Shown: positions 23,165-40,525, counted from the first letter of the stretch. The stretch is DNA of 64,000 bases from Manduca sexta (GCF_014839805.1 NC_051117.1:7006001-7070000); one strand, 5' to 3'. Numbers and translations: made by a program. The notes: a model not told the origin generated them from the sequence alone.

Positions 23165-23385
23165 TCTTATGTTTACGTAAATGTTAGATATTAAAACAAA
23201 ACTATTTTCAGGTTTAATCGCGGTTATTTAAGTATATATTATCTTCTCTCGACATTTCGAATACTGCAGACTTCGTAGTCACGGAGCGGACTAAGGTGTT
23301 AGCCATCCGAAAAGTCAGTTACAAAAAATATCTCCGATAAATAATCGCGATAAAATACGTAAAATATTTTGTTTTAATTAAACAT
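23165..23385. repeat. Foldback MITE, both arms
   Basis: TTACGTAAATGTTAGATAT and TAATCGCGGTTATTT on the left, CGACATTTCGAATACTGCAG and TCACGGAGCGGAC in the centre, AATCGCGATAAAATACG on the right. Confidence 0.75.
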
Positions 23386-23628
23386 TTTGATCACAAAAAT
23401 TTATATGGGACGTAGCAAGTTAAGATATTATGATTGAAATAGCACATGTACGATCCGAAGTAGGAAAAAAATAAAATCCATTATAAATAGTCGCACCAAA
23501 ATGCGAATGCAACTCCATGTGGATGTGAAAGCCGGCCCTAAAACAGCTTTCGCTTCACGGCCTGGTTGCACGCGCCCGCGCCATGCTGCATTCAGCCCTT
23601 TAACTATTTGTCCAAATCTCAAATAAAA

Positions 23629-23721
23629 ATGGCGGATGTAGAAAGTTGTGACATGGATTCAAAGAATAATCGAACGTTGACAAACGGTCTTACTGAAGCT
23701 GTTATTAAACAGAACAATTAA
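23629..23721 (+). CDS. Possible 30-residue small ORF
   Basis: ATG in favourable context (AAAAATGGCGG) opens MADVESCDMDSKNNRTLTNG and continues 10 more residues to TAA. It follows a CpG-rich patch (GCACGCGCCCGCGCCATGC). Composition is acidic/polar and unlike the F/I/Y/K-rich chance frames around it. It could be a micropeptide, the first exon of an unrecognised gene, or chance. No family recognised. Confidence 0.2.
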   Translation: MADVESCDMDSKNNRTLTNGLTEAVIKQNN

Positions 23722-23729
23722 GTATATTA

Positions 23730-25741
23730 TTAGGCATGTTTGTGATTCTGTACGTAAATATTACAGAAGTGGGTTTGGTTTAATCGAATGTGCTCAGATT
23801 CCTAAAGTCTCTGTTATTTTAATATAGTTTGTCCATTATCCTCTAGAGATAAGCTGTGATTCTAGTGCTTAAGATTATGCTGTTGTACCCGCCTTAATAA
23901 TTTAATGCAATCCATATTCGATAAAGACCTATATGTTTTCCTAGTTGGTACTCACAACATAACGCAATAAACAGGGCATAGCTACCGTAGGACTAGGCAG
24001 TGCAGTACACAGTTCCCCTTCCCTTGTTGTTTTAGGGCACCACCCGGTTAAAACTAACAAAATATGTTACACCTCAGATTTCGCATTGATTAAACGTTTT
24101 AGATACACTTACAACATTGGGCCGAAGTGATATTATTTTGCACCATTGCGCTTGGTGTCCTAGGTATACCACTGGCAATAAAGCTAGACAAACACTTACT
24201 TAGGTACCTGGGTTATGATAAATTCAAACGTGGCTTTCATGTTTGTCAATATTAGTGCTTTGAATTGTTACACTCAGTTTAGCAACTCTTTTCAAGCAGG
24301 AACCGACAAAAGGGCGACATATAGACAAATTTCTTGTACTGTTAACTTCAAAACTAAAAATCAGAAGTAGCGCCTCCAAAGCTTGTAATATGTCGGTACT
24401 CGATACCTAAACGACATGCTGAATAGAAACTAGTTATAAAGCGCCATCTTTGTTTCCCTTATAGAACTTCGTCAACTGTTGGTATAGTAGTATACAATGA
24501 TCGAAACGGAGTAATGTACAATGTTGTATACACGGCTAATAACACGCTGAAAATTATGTAAATGATCTTTAATATAATAATTAATATATTATTTTAATTA
24601 AATACTGATAAGTTATATAAAATTATAACTTGAATATTATACGAAACCGAAATTATTCTAAAGTCTAGCAATACTTGACAGGTGAACCCTGTTTTGCATT
24701 ATTTTTTTAGTGTGACCATACAAACCAGGTCAAGGAAGTGCAGCAAAAAACATTTTGCCAATTTTTTTTATTATTTATTTATTATATTATTACCAATATG
24801 CCAATATCTGCAGCGCGTAATTTATTAAGATGATAAAATAATATTGTGACCGTGATGTGTAAAACAATGCGAGTGTTGTGTACAGATGGGAAGAAAACTA
24901 GGTGGAGTGACGATAGAAATTACCGCATTAAGAAACTAAGCTAAAAACACCCCATAATCGGCCCTTAGAGTATTTAATATGAATAATTATTTCATGCAGG
25001 AGCGGTGTACAAAGTGGTTAGTTGAAATTTGCATTAAAAATATTAGCCGTAACATTTGACCCAGATACCGTACTGTGTGCGTTGACCTATGGACGTGAAT
25101 GCGGACTAAAGCACGATGTTATTTTTAGGATACAGCTTTGCAGATAATTAAATATTTATAGATGCCATTTGCGACACTAAACTGTGAAACAAATTACAGA
25201 GGGATGTATCCGTGACCTTTTACATTTGACGAATGGTAAGTCTTTGTTACGATTTTTGATAGCAAGATTTCATCTTATCTGTAACGTTGAAGGCGATGCA
25301 GTTTTTCAAAATAATCGAATACAATGCGAAGAAATATTTTCTTTTCAGGAAAAACAATGGATAGAGAACACAAACAATAACTTGCTAAGACCATTTAAAC
25401 CCAACTTCCTTTAAAGGGGATCAATTTACCCATAGCGTTTTATTTATAAAAAAAAATCCACGTTTTTTGAATTTTTGAATATAGAACACACTGCAGGTTG
25501 TGATTGATAATGCACTTCAACAGAAAGAAAAAATATTCTAAATTTGAAATTTTCAACCATATCATCTTATGTAGCTGAAAGGCATTGATTGAAAGCTGTA
25601 ATCTAAATACTGAAGAAAACAAGTGCCAAATAATGAGTCACAAATAAGTGAAACAAAACTTGTGTAAAATGGTTACTTAGATTTGTGAGGAGTATACAGT
25701 GAGTGTGCATGAGTGAGTATACACAGTGAAGTGTGTTGCAG
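23730..25741. other. No gene recognised; likely TASK 5' flank
   Basis: Region upstream of TASK coding exon 1. No coding exon, TATA box with convincing context or CpG island identified. If TASK has 5'UTR exons they may lie here or further left. Confidence 0.4.
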
Positions 25742-31915
<6,174 letters not shown>

Positions 31916-31967
31916 TAACGAGAACCAGGTTGGGGTTGGTACAACATAATCTCAAAGTAAATTCTAT

Positions 31968-32201
31968 CCCCCTTATTCATAGAGGTTATTTATCTAAGGA
32001 CGGAGTAGCTATGATAACAAGTCTGTTTCCCAGTGCTGGCGGTGTGGCAGCCTTCGCAGTGCGTAGACATAGGGCTGTGGTGATTGGCTCATATTGTTGT
32101 ATCTCAATATTAGCCAATCACAAAGTCCCTGTCACTGAGAAACAGACTTGTTATCACAGCTTTACTCTGTCCTTAGATAAAAACGTCTATGAATAAGGGG
32201 G
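31968..32201. mobile_element. Hairpin MITE, 234 bp, in TASK intron 5
   Basis: Terminal inverted repeats of about 60 bp, CCCCCTTATTCATAGAGG ... and the mirrored ... CTATGAATAAGGGGG, plus an inner inverted repeat GTGATTGGCTCATATTG / CAATATTAGCCAATCAC. TAT flanks both ends. The two halves pair along nearly the whole element, with one unpaired segment of about 30 bases on the left arm. No transposase. Confidence 0.9.
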
Positions 32202-32794
32202 TATCTATATACTTAATTAATAGTGAAATTATACCTTAATGGATCCAGCATTCAATAACCGGGCATGGTACAGCACCTGATGATATGCGGAGTTGGGGCT
32301 AGATAGGATGTCGACCATGATGACCCCTCACCAGTAGACACAATCACCTTGGCCTAGTCGAACCAGATATACACAGGCTGATCCCGGAACGCGACACTTA
32401 CATAGACTATACTGCCTTACTAAGCGCAAAGGCGATATATAAGAGAAACCTTATTTCGAGATAATCGAAGTTTTGTAAATATAGTTTTGTATGTAAAACT
32501 GAGATAGAGAAAACTCTTTTAAGGTTTTTTATTAAGTTCTAAACAAGATACCGTTATTTACGTAGGTTCATTGGATGGGTATTTCTTTAAGCTATCTGAC
32601 GACATAAAAATCAAGATTTTGATTTTTTTTGAGATACCGTCTTGAGCTTAGCACTGCATTATAGAGGGTTTTGCACTTTATGTACTTTATTCTTACCCGG
32701 GCGGATAAGAATATTCTACCAATATCAGTCTCTATAAAAAAAATCACCAAAATCAGTAATCCAATCTGCGACAGGCTCAACAAGTAGCGGTCCG
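32202..32794. other. TASK intron 5 (probable), no gene recognised
   Basis: AT-rich DNA up to the N gap. The expected conserved TASK C-terminal exon was searched for by eye and not seen. Confidence 0.4.
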
Positions 32795-33294
32795 NNNNNN
32801 NNNNNNNNNNNNNNNNNNNNNNNNNNNNNNNNNNNNNNNNNNNNNNNNNNNNNNNNNNNNNNNNNNNNNNNNNNNNNNNNNNNNNNNNNNNNNNNNNNNN
32901 NNNNNNNNNNNNNNNNNNNNNNNNNNNNNNNNNNNNNNNNNNNNNNNNNNNNNNNNNNNNNNNNNNNNNNNNNNNNNNNNNNNNNNNNNNNNNNNNNNNN
33001 NNNNNNNNNNNNNNNNNNNNNNNNNNNNNNNNNNNNNNNNNNNNNNNNNNNNNNNNNNNNNNNNNNNNNNNNNNNNNNNNNNNNNNNNNNNNNNNNNNNN
33101 NNNNNNNNNNNNNNNNNNNNNNNNNNNNNNNNNNNNNNNNNNNNNNNNNNNNNNNNNNNNNNNNNNNNNNNNNNNNNNNNNNNNNNNNNNNNNNNNNNNN
33201 NNNNNNNNNNNNNNNNNNNNNNNNNNNNNNNNNNNNNNNNNNNNNNNNNNNNNNNNNNNNNNNNNNNNNNNNNNNNNNNNNNNNNNNNNNNNNN
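32795..33294. other. Assembly gap, exactly 500 N
   Basis: 500 consecutive Ns. The round length suggests a scaffolding gap of unknown true size rather than a measured one. Confidence 1.
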
Positions 33295-33605
33295 GGTTCA
33301 TTCACCACCGTTCATTCAAGCCTTCATTCAGTCCACAGGTGTCCAAAGTCAACAGTTAACTAGGTGATTACGCACGTATTTGGAACGTGACGGTGTTTTT
33401 TATCGACCGCAGTCTCAGTTTGAATAGGAAGTCAATCAAAAATAAAGGAAAATTATAAAGTAAAATGCGCTCGTGCTGGTATTGCGGTGAGGGTTCCGTA
33501 GTTTCAAGTTTGAGCTGTCTACGAAATTTATTCTATTCAGGAAAGCATCTCGCTCGTCAGTCGGTTATTTAATAAATCCTCTGTAGAGTAAGTAAATCTA
33601 CTAGT

Positions 33606-33840
33606 GACTGCCTTGATGAAGTAGTTGGGTTACAGTACGACAGCAATACTGATGTCTCCGGTTCGACTTCCGGGGTAAAATGATATTAGGTTTCTACTCA
33701 GTATCAGCCCGGAGTCTGGAATTTGTGCACGATATTGCGTTCAGCTCGCTCCTACCACATCATGGGACGGAATGTACACGTCGGAAAGTAGGTGCACCAG
33801 TTGCGCCTCTACATATCCTGTCGGGGATGACAAGCGTGAG
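33606..33840 (+). repeat. tRNA-derived SINE family B
   Basis: CTGCCTTGATGAAGTAGTTG head, CCGGTTCGACTTCCGGG B box, TCAGCCCGGAGTCTGGAATT body, ATCATGGGACGGAATG, and GTCGGGGATGAC end. Confidence 0.8.
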
Positions 33841-33849
33841 TGTGTCTGT

Positions 33850-34152
33850 GTGTGTGCTACTAGAGTACTTATAATTAACATACCACCACTTACATTTAAC
33901 CGTTCCATGATGTTTTAAGAGGTAAACACTATCATTGTCATCTTCAGCCTTTGCAAGTCCACTACTTGGACGCAAATGGGTAACTCCACACAAACTTTAG
34001 TTGCCTGGTTTGAGAATTAAACCCAGAATATTACGATTTCTAGCATATATACGTTACCACCAAAACAAGAAGTTAACAAAGATTTGAGAATAGACAAAGT
34101 TAATCCAAAGATAAGTCGAAAGTACCCTTAACAGGTCGGATATATGAGAAGA
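33850..34152. other. No gene recognised
   Basis: Unassigned DNA between a SINE and a probable solo LTR. Confidence 0.4.
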
Positions 34153-34156
34153 TTAA

Positions 34157-34642
34157 TGAGAGTTGAGGAAGCATGTGTGCCAGAATCGATCTAAGTAGTG
34201 TTACTCGAATGTGCAAGGTTTGACGTTGAAAAGATCTTCAAAGATCTTTCCAAAATGTCGTGGAAAATCGATACCTTAATTTACGAGACAGTTTCCGACC
34301 ATTCCGTATCTTTCGAGAATGTTCCACGGACACCTATGGAACAGGCAGCCGAGTATAAAAGGAGGCGTGCGGCGACGCGATCAAGAGCTATAAGCGAACT
34401 ACGAGCGATATTGAAACCAATACTGTGAATTGCGTGTGACAGCGTAGTGTTATTAATATAATTAAGTGTGTTTGAGTGTTGTGGTTAATTTATGTGTTGC
34501 TGTGCTTGTTTTTTATTAGTGTATTAGTCCTAATAAAAGCTAATTTGTGTTGTGCCCGTTAAATTAGAAATCCATAGCCTCTGTTGATCCCTATGAGAGG
34601 CGTGATCAGAGGCAAAGGACCATCTAACCGGATTCCTACCCA
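34157..34642 (+). mobile_element. Probable solo LTR, 486 bp, with TTAA target duplication
   Basis: Starts TGAGAG and ends TACCCA (TG...CA), flanked on both sides by TTAA (34153-34156 and 34643-34646). Internally ordered as an LTR: heat-shock-like element at 34312-34324, TATAAAA at 34354-34360, AATAAA at 34532-34537. There is no gag/pol on either side, hence a solo LTR. The boundary choice is my inference; an alternative is a heat-responsive non-coding transcription unit. Confidence 0.55.
34312..34360 (+). promoter_or_regulatory. Heat-shock element and TATA box in LTR
   Basis: TTCgaGAAtgTTC at 34312-34324 is a perfect three-pentamer HSF site. GAGTATAAAAGGAGG places a TATA box about 30 bp further on. 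This is the usual arrangement of a heat-inducible RNA polymerase II promoter; activity is inferred. Confidence 0.6.
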
Positions 34643-35295
34643 TTAAATATATATATATATATATATTAACAAATTAATATTTGTAGAATAGTGGGCTAAA
34701 ATTTAAGTATAATTAGTTAAATTTTATACATATACATATACATTTTATGTCGGATTCGCTTTTGAATTTCACACATCGCCACGCGTTACTTGTAAGTGGT
34801 AAGGAATCATAGTATTAGCAGGCTTGGTCAATGCTACATTGAACTTACCATGTCGTTTCAGGATAAATTATTAGATATTGTTACGTCAATACGTCAGTTA
34901 ACAATACCATCATTATAGACTCCGCATTAGCACGCAAAGGTTAAGATTTGCATAAATTAACTACGAGTGATTGATGTGGCGGAAAGGTGGTAGAACTTTA
35001 AAGAACGCATATTGCGATTACGTATTTTAAAACAATGACCAATAAAAGAAAAAATGTTTAAAATGTTTTAAATTATTAGAGTCCCTGTAAAATCATATTA
35101 ATGGTCTATAACACAATGCGTAGGAACCATTAATTTCACTGGCCCATTATTACAAGTGTGTATATAATATTTTTAAATGGAATTATATTACAAAAATCTT
35201 TGTTATTCTCAGTAAAAAATTCCGATAATCCCGAAAAAGAAATAAATCTTGTCATTAATTTGTTTCGCAATCATCTTCCTATCAACCTTTCCAAC
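34643..35295. other. (AT)n microsatellite then no gene recognised
   Basis: 34649-34671 is an (AT)n run; the remainder is AT-rich without features. Confidence 0.5.
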
Positions 35296-35299
35296 TTAT

Positions 35300-35480
35300 A
35301 TGAATATCTAGCTGAATAGTTTGTTTATTTCAATGAGCTAATCTCAGGCACTACTAAACCGATTTTAATTATTTTTTCAATAAGAGGAAGCTACATTACT
35401 CCTAAATGCTATAGGCTACTTTTTATCCCGGGGAAAAATAAAGCGGGACTGTTATCCAGAAAAACATTTTAACGTTGCCC
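35300..35480 (+). mobile_element. Helitron-like internal remnant
   Basis: ATAGTTTGTTTATTTCAATGAG, GCTAATCTCAGGCACTAC, TGCTATAGGCTACTTTTTATCC match Helitron bodies elsewhere in the window; ends not found. Confidence 0.5.
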
Positions 35481-35533
35481 GAGTCTCGAGAAAATTACCA
35501 ATAAAGAGAATACTCCTTGCTATATCGTTTAGT

Positions 35534-35682
35534 AGGACGCCCGCCTACAAGGTGGACGGACGACCTGGATAAGGTCGCAGGAAGTCGCTGGATGCAGGCC
35601 ACTTCCAACAGGTCGACGTGGAGATCCTTGGGGGAGGCCTATGTTGAGCAGTGGACTTCCTGTGGCTGAGATGATGATAATG
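35534..35682 (+). pseudogene. RTE LINE 3' end, 5'-truncated, with 12-bp TSD
   Basis: The open frame reads GRPPTRWTDDLDKVAGSRW and runs to a TGA at 35669, followed by a (GAT)n-like tail. ATATCGTTTAGT is duplicated at 35522-35533 and 35683-35694, so this roughly 149-bp insertion is complete as inserted: a severely 5'-truncated copy made by target-primed reverse transcription. Confidence 0.9.
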
Positions 35683-35695
35683 ATATCGTTTAGTT

Positions 35696-36265
35696 ACTAT
35701 GCATCCAGCATCAATGGTCCATTTTGTTCACAACGCATCTCTAAACCGTCTAGGCCTCAGAGAGCATAGAGAATCGAGCGCGATCGTGCGTAACAGTTTT
35801 AAAATAACGCAAACAGGTTGTTTGGGTTTTGTGGATGCGTTTTTGTTTGGTTTGTGGAGGCTTCCAGAGTCATGGACCCGGGAAGGCGCACGTGGATGGG
35901 TGCCGTGGTGTTTGTTTTAAAATTTGTGAATGGATGTTTGGATGTGTAGTTTTAGTAAAAGACAGACATTTTTGTTTTGACTGATATTTTTACGCATTTA
36001 CCTTCTTGTATCTTTTTACTCAAGGTAAGGGATTCATGTTAAGTTTGCTTCCTCAATAAAGTATTTGGGCTATGGATTGCTGTTACGCACTTACCTTGTA
36101 TCTCTTTACCCAAGTTAAGGGATTCATGTTACGTTGCGTTATTAATAAAGTAAGGACTGGATCTGAAGGCCCTGATAATATTCCTCGGATTATTTATTGC
36201 AATAAGATACCAATATCGCTACAAATTATAACATTCAATTACACTCGGTTTTCGTTTTTCCAGCA
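35696..36265. repeat. Unassigned DNA with a short direct duplication
   Basis: ACGCATTTACCTTCTTGTATC...AAGGGATTCATGTTA...AATAAAGTA (35992-36063) is repeated with changes at 36086-36153. Two frames of about 70 codons here have no signature. Confidence 0.5.
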
Positions 36266-36533
36266 ATGAATTAGTTTGGATATTTTATCTGGTTTGTTTT
36301 GAAACGAAAACTCTCACACTTTTACGATTGATCATAATTTTATTGTTAGACTCCAAAATCCAATGTGTGTCCTAAACAACTTATGTTATAAACTGTGGAT
36401 AATGTAGTTAGTTGTACTATTATCTCCGATATATAAGTAATCTTACTTTTATACTATTTATTGTACAATTGGTTTTTATCAGATATAAATAAAATAAACA
36501 GAGATTTATGTTTATTCATCTTTTTATAGAATA

Positions 36534-36729
36534 CTAGCGACCCGCTCGAGCTTCTTACGGGTGCAATGCTGACTATTTAATGGATGTTATTATTATACAT
36601 ATAAACCTTCCTCTTGAATCACTCTATCTATTAAAAAAAAACGCATCAAAATCCGTTGCGTAGTTCTAAAGATTTAAGCATACATAGATAGGGACAGAGA
36701 AAGCGACTTTGTTTTATACAATGTAGTGA
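36534..36729 (-). mobile_element. Helitron (Lep1-like), 196 bp, complete
   Basis: On the minus strand it begins TCACTACATTGTATAAAAC after host A and ends in a GC-rich hairpin with CTAG before host T (plus-strand CTAGCGACCCGCTCGAGC). All four boundary rules of Helitrons are met. Confidence 0.85.
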
Positions 36730-36819
36730 TAAAACATAGATATGATATAGCTTACACCCAACTCCTGATTTAATTGCTGTGTACATACGAATAGCCACAA
36801 ACATGAGTATGAAACCAGC

Positions 36820-36968
36820 AGTGGCGAATAGTAACATTTTCAAAAATGGAATTCAACACAACATATAGGTACTAATATGCATAAATGCGGTGCAAATCGT
36901 TCTAATGATAATTAGATTCTACATATAGGAAAGCAGAAATCGGGTTCTATGGAACCTTCGCACTGATA
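36820..36968. repeat. Dispersed repeat, GTACTAATATGCATAAATG family
   Basis: CAGCAGTGGCGAATAG, ATATAGGTACTAATATGCAT, CGTTCTAATGATAATTAG and GGAACCTTCGCACTG. Confidence 0.7.
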
Positions 36969-37040
36969 CCAGCTTATTTCGCATCTTCGTTACTCATAAT
37001 TCTAGCCATTATCGTATACGAAATATTCACACACTCACAC

Positions 37041-37205
37041 AACATCACGCATTTTATCTCCGAAGGGGTATGCAGAGGCGCAACCACGGCACCCACTTTT
37101 CGCCAAGTGTACTCCGTCCCATGATATGATAGGGGGCGAGCCTATCGCCATATCGGGCACAAATTTCAGACTCCGGGCTGATACTGAGCAGAAAAACTGA
37201 AATGC
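37041..37205 (-). repeat. SINE family B, truncated
   Basis: AACATCACGCATTTTATCTCC, CGAAGGGGTATGCAGAGGCG, CGAGCCTATCGCCATATCGG, GGGCTGATACTGAGCAG; the tRNA-like head is missing. Confidence 0.8.
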
Positions 37206-37299
37206 GAAATACACAAAATATTCGCCAGCCTAAAAAGGGAATTAGAGTCCCTACGCAGCCACATCTGTAAGCCAACATCGGTAATAGCATCTTGATACG

Positions 37300-37460
37300 C
37301 AAGATTATTCATCGGACTAGCAAACTGAAGTGGCAGTGAGCAGGGCATATAGTTCGCGGATCGCCGATGGAGCAAGAATGTTCTGAAGTAGAGGCAACGA
37401 ACTGGCAAGCGCAGCGTCGGAGATCTCCACTCGAGGTAGACAGATGACCTAATAAAATTT
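37300..37460 (+). pseudogene. RTE LINE C-terminal fragment
   Basis: In-frame pieces read IIHRTSKLKWQ, a stop, AGHIVRGS, and after a shift the RSPLEV / RQMT equivalent of the RPPTRWTDDL block. This is the same RTE tail as at 13355 and 35534, now with a stop codon and frameshifts. Confidence 0.75.
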
Positions 37461-37824
37461 GTAAAAAATAATGAATCTCGGCGAGTCTTCAAAAATATTA
37501 AAATTATCCTAAACTCATAACGATAAGTTATAAGTTATAAGTTACACTTATACTACTTCCTTGTTTCAATTTGTTTTTTTAACTATACACAGTAACTCAA
37601 GTCTTAATTTATCTTAGTCCGCACTTTGAGTAATTAACTAGTATATGGGCGCAATGTTTAGGAATACAATCTAGTTTTTATGCTTGTATATTTTATAATT
37701 AGCTTTAATTTTGATTGTAATCTGTTATGCGTCTTAATTTTCATAAAATAAAATAAAAATAAAAAAAGATAAGTCTTAAAATACTACCTATAAGGGAAAT
37801 AATTATTATTTATCTGATAATATA

Positions 37825-38134
37825 ATAATATCAGCCCTGTATTATATAATTTGCCACTGCAGCATGGGCTTCCTCTACCACTGAGAGGGTTTAGGCCTGT
37901 GTCCACCACGCTGGCCCAGTGCGGATGGGTAGACTTCACACACTCTTAAAATACGTATAAAGAACCTTTAAGGTATGCACGTTTCCTTTCTATGTTTTCC
38001 TTCAACGTTAAAGCGAGCGATAATTCATAAAGAATACACGCATAATTTTAGAAAAGTCAGAAGTGTGCACTTGAGTTTTGAAGCGGCGGACATTTGTCTC
38101 GGAAGTCCGTTCCACATCCAACTAGGCTATAACC
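37825..38134 (-). repeat. SINE family A, full length
   Basis: Reversed: ATAATATCAGCCCTGTATTATATA, CCACGCTGGCCCAGTGCGG, ATGTTTTCCTTCAACGTTAAAG, ending ACTAGGCTATAACCG. Confidence 0.85.
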
Positions 38135-38223
38135 GTTTCCGCTCATTTATCCATCACTAATTCAACAACACTAAAATTCTTTAAACTGTTGTTATGGTTG
38201 ATAGACCAATAATAATAAATAAT

Positions 38224-38537
38224 AATAATATCAGCCCTGTATTATATACTTGCCTTCTGTTGGGCACGGGCCTCCTCTACTACTGAGAGGGATTAGGCCT
38301 TAGTCCACCACGCTAGCCTAGTGCGGATTGGTAGACTTCACACACCTTCGAAATCCCTATAGAGAACTTCTTAGATTTGCAGGTTTCCTCACGATGTTTT
38401 CCTTCACCGTTAAATCGAACGATAAATTCACAAAGAATACACACATGATTTTTTAAGAAAAGCCAGAGGTGTGCGCCCTTGGAATTTGAACCTGCGGACA
38501 TTCGTCTTGACAGTCTGATCCACACCCAACTAAGCTA
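38224..38537 (-). repeat. SINE family A, full length
   Basis: Reversed: AATATCAGCCCTGTATTATATACTT through GATGTTTTCCTTCACCG, TTGAACCTGCGGACATTCG (reverse B box) and CAACTAAGCTAG (reverse A box). Confidence 0.88.
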
Positions 38538-38810
38538 GACCAATAATGGAAGCCAAAATATACACTTATATACTGAAACTAAATTGCCGTACTTTAGATT
38601 GTTCTGGTCAATAATCTTATAATAGAAGACTATTGTTGGGAACTGTCACCCATTGATCGTTCGTGCTTAACGTTTTGTCAAATCGTGTTGACCGCTAACG
38701 GTCTGAGCAAGAAGAAACGCGTGCCGGTGCAGTTGGTTGCATAAATTCCTTTGTTGACGTGATAAAAATGTATTTACTCTAGAGTAGATTTTCACTGTAT
38801 TATCAGATTC

Positions 38811-39339
38811 ATGCCTTCTATCCGAAGAGGTAAGCAGAAGGCAACTGGTGCAATCAATTTTCGCCGTGGGTATTACGGCTATGGATGAGATAAGGGTCTA
38901 ATATAATATCAGGCCTGTATTAGATCACTGTGCCACTGCTGGGCACGGGCCTCCTCTACTACTGAGCGGAATTAGGCCTTATTCCACCACGCTGGCCTAG
39001 TGCGGATTGGTAGACTTCACACACCTTCGAAATTCCTATAGAGAACTTGTCAGGTATGCGGGTTTTCTCACGATATTTTCCTTTACCGTTAAAGCAAGCG
39101 ATAATTCACAAAGAATACACACATAATTTTTAGATAAGTCAGAGGTGTGTGCTTAGGTTTTGAACCTGCGAACATTCATCTCGGCAGTCCGTTCCACAAC
39201 CAACTAGGCCATATCGGGCACAAATATCAGACTCCGGGTTAATAACTAGTAGAGAAATCTAATATCAATTTGCTCGACCCGGGGATCGAACCCGAGACCC
39301 AGCACTGCAGTCGTACCGTGATACAAATACGCCACCAAG
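38811..39339 (-). repeat. SINE family B split by a family A SINE
   Basis: Family B 3' part is 38811-38902 (TCCGAAGAGGTAAGCAGA). Its 5' part resumes at about 39209 (CCATATCGGGCACAAATATC) and ends with the reversed tRNA-like head (GGGATCGAACCCGAGACC, ACAAATACGCCACCAAG). The 38903-39210 insert is a separate SINE. Confidence 0.85.
38903..39210 (-). repeat. SINE family A nested in SINE family B
   Basis: ATAATATCAGGCCTGTATTAG, GGGCACGGGCCTCCTCTACT, GATATTTTCCTTTACCGTTAAA, ending CCAACTAGGCC. Inserted into the body of an older family B SINE. Confidence 0.88.
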
Positions 39340-39344
39340 AATAT

Positions 39345-40525
39345 TAGTTTCAGTAATTTCCAAAGCCCATAGGACGCTCTACACAGCTCTATGAGACAGC
39401 ATCGAAGGTGACATGATCACCTTTAATTATTTGATCATGCGATTACAATATGACTGATTGAACCAGTGGCGTATATTTTAAATTTGACCTCTCAAAATAT
39501 ATCGGTAAAAACTGCATTTTATTCTATGCAGTAGTTTTTGCGTGATACATGCAAACATACAGCCAATAATTCTAAAATGTATTGTTTTGGCTTTTGTTGC
39601 TCTAAAATTACCCATATTAGATTTTCTTCAATATTCGTACAGTTATCGACCTGTTAAAATCTTATTGTAATAGTATTAAAAAATCATTACTAAATACCTA
39701 ACGTGGCCTATTGTTGGTAGAGTGCTCATATCTTAGAAATTCGTATAAAAAATCTCATTCCTTAAATAGTTCCTTATAACTTTAAGAATAAAGAAGCATT
39801 ATGTATTATAATGGGACTACGATATAATATTAAAAAAAAACTGTATATATTCCACATTTTTCTGCGAACAACAGACCTGAAATAAGACATTAACGGAAAT
39901 TTAGATTTCTATAATCTTTTGTGATTGATAATATTTTTTTATAAAAAAAATAAATAGAATTGTAACCGAACAAAATCTAACGTCACGAAATAATGTTAAT
40001 AAAAATAGAATTTAAGATAGATTAGTTTAAGATTGATTTCAGATAAACAAAAAGGTCACCTTTGACTTCAAATAGATTTGGATTCTAGATATCGCTTTTT
40101 TCTGTTGTTTTCTTTGGCAACTGTATTTCAAAACCGTTAAAGGCATTCGATAAATAAATTTAAATTTCGAACTGAAATATCTGTTAAATGAGGCTAACAG
40201 CATTTTGTTGGCTTACTATTACAAGGTCCTATGTTAATTTTTATTATTGTTGCAAAAGTGAGATTTTTTTTTCATGTTGGTAATAATTAGGAAGTATTAT
40301 TTATGGTTTTTCCTTTATTAATCTTTTGGGATTTTTGGTAGTTTTTTTTACTGAAGAAGGCTTAAAATTATCTGATATTAATAATTCTATTTGCACATCG
40401 AATATAACTTAGAACCTTGTAATAGTGAAACTGCGATTAGCATTTAATTTTATAGGCAATGAACTTTGGTAAAATAGATAATAATCACTCCAGACACACA
40501 TTTTGCCAAATGTAGATAGATGTAA
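39345..40525. other. No gene recognised
   Basis: Very AT-rich, no features apart from homopolymer A/T runs. Confidence 0.45.

Noticed and set aside
32592..33308. Long frames across the N gap
   Set aside because: Open only because Ns cannot encode stops; no real sequence.
34297..34360. hsp70-type gene promoter
   Set aside because: No chaperone coding sequence follows; LTR-like ends, TTAA flanks and an internal poly(A) signal fit a solo LTR better.
34198..34428. 76-codon plus frame after the LTR start
   Set aside because: Lies inside the probable LTR across its TATA box and has no protein signature.
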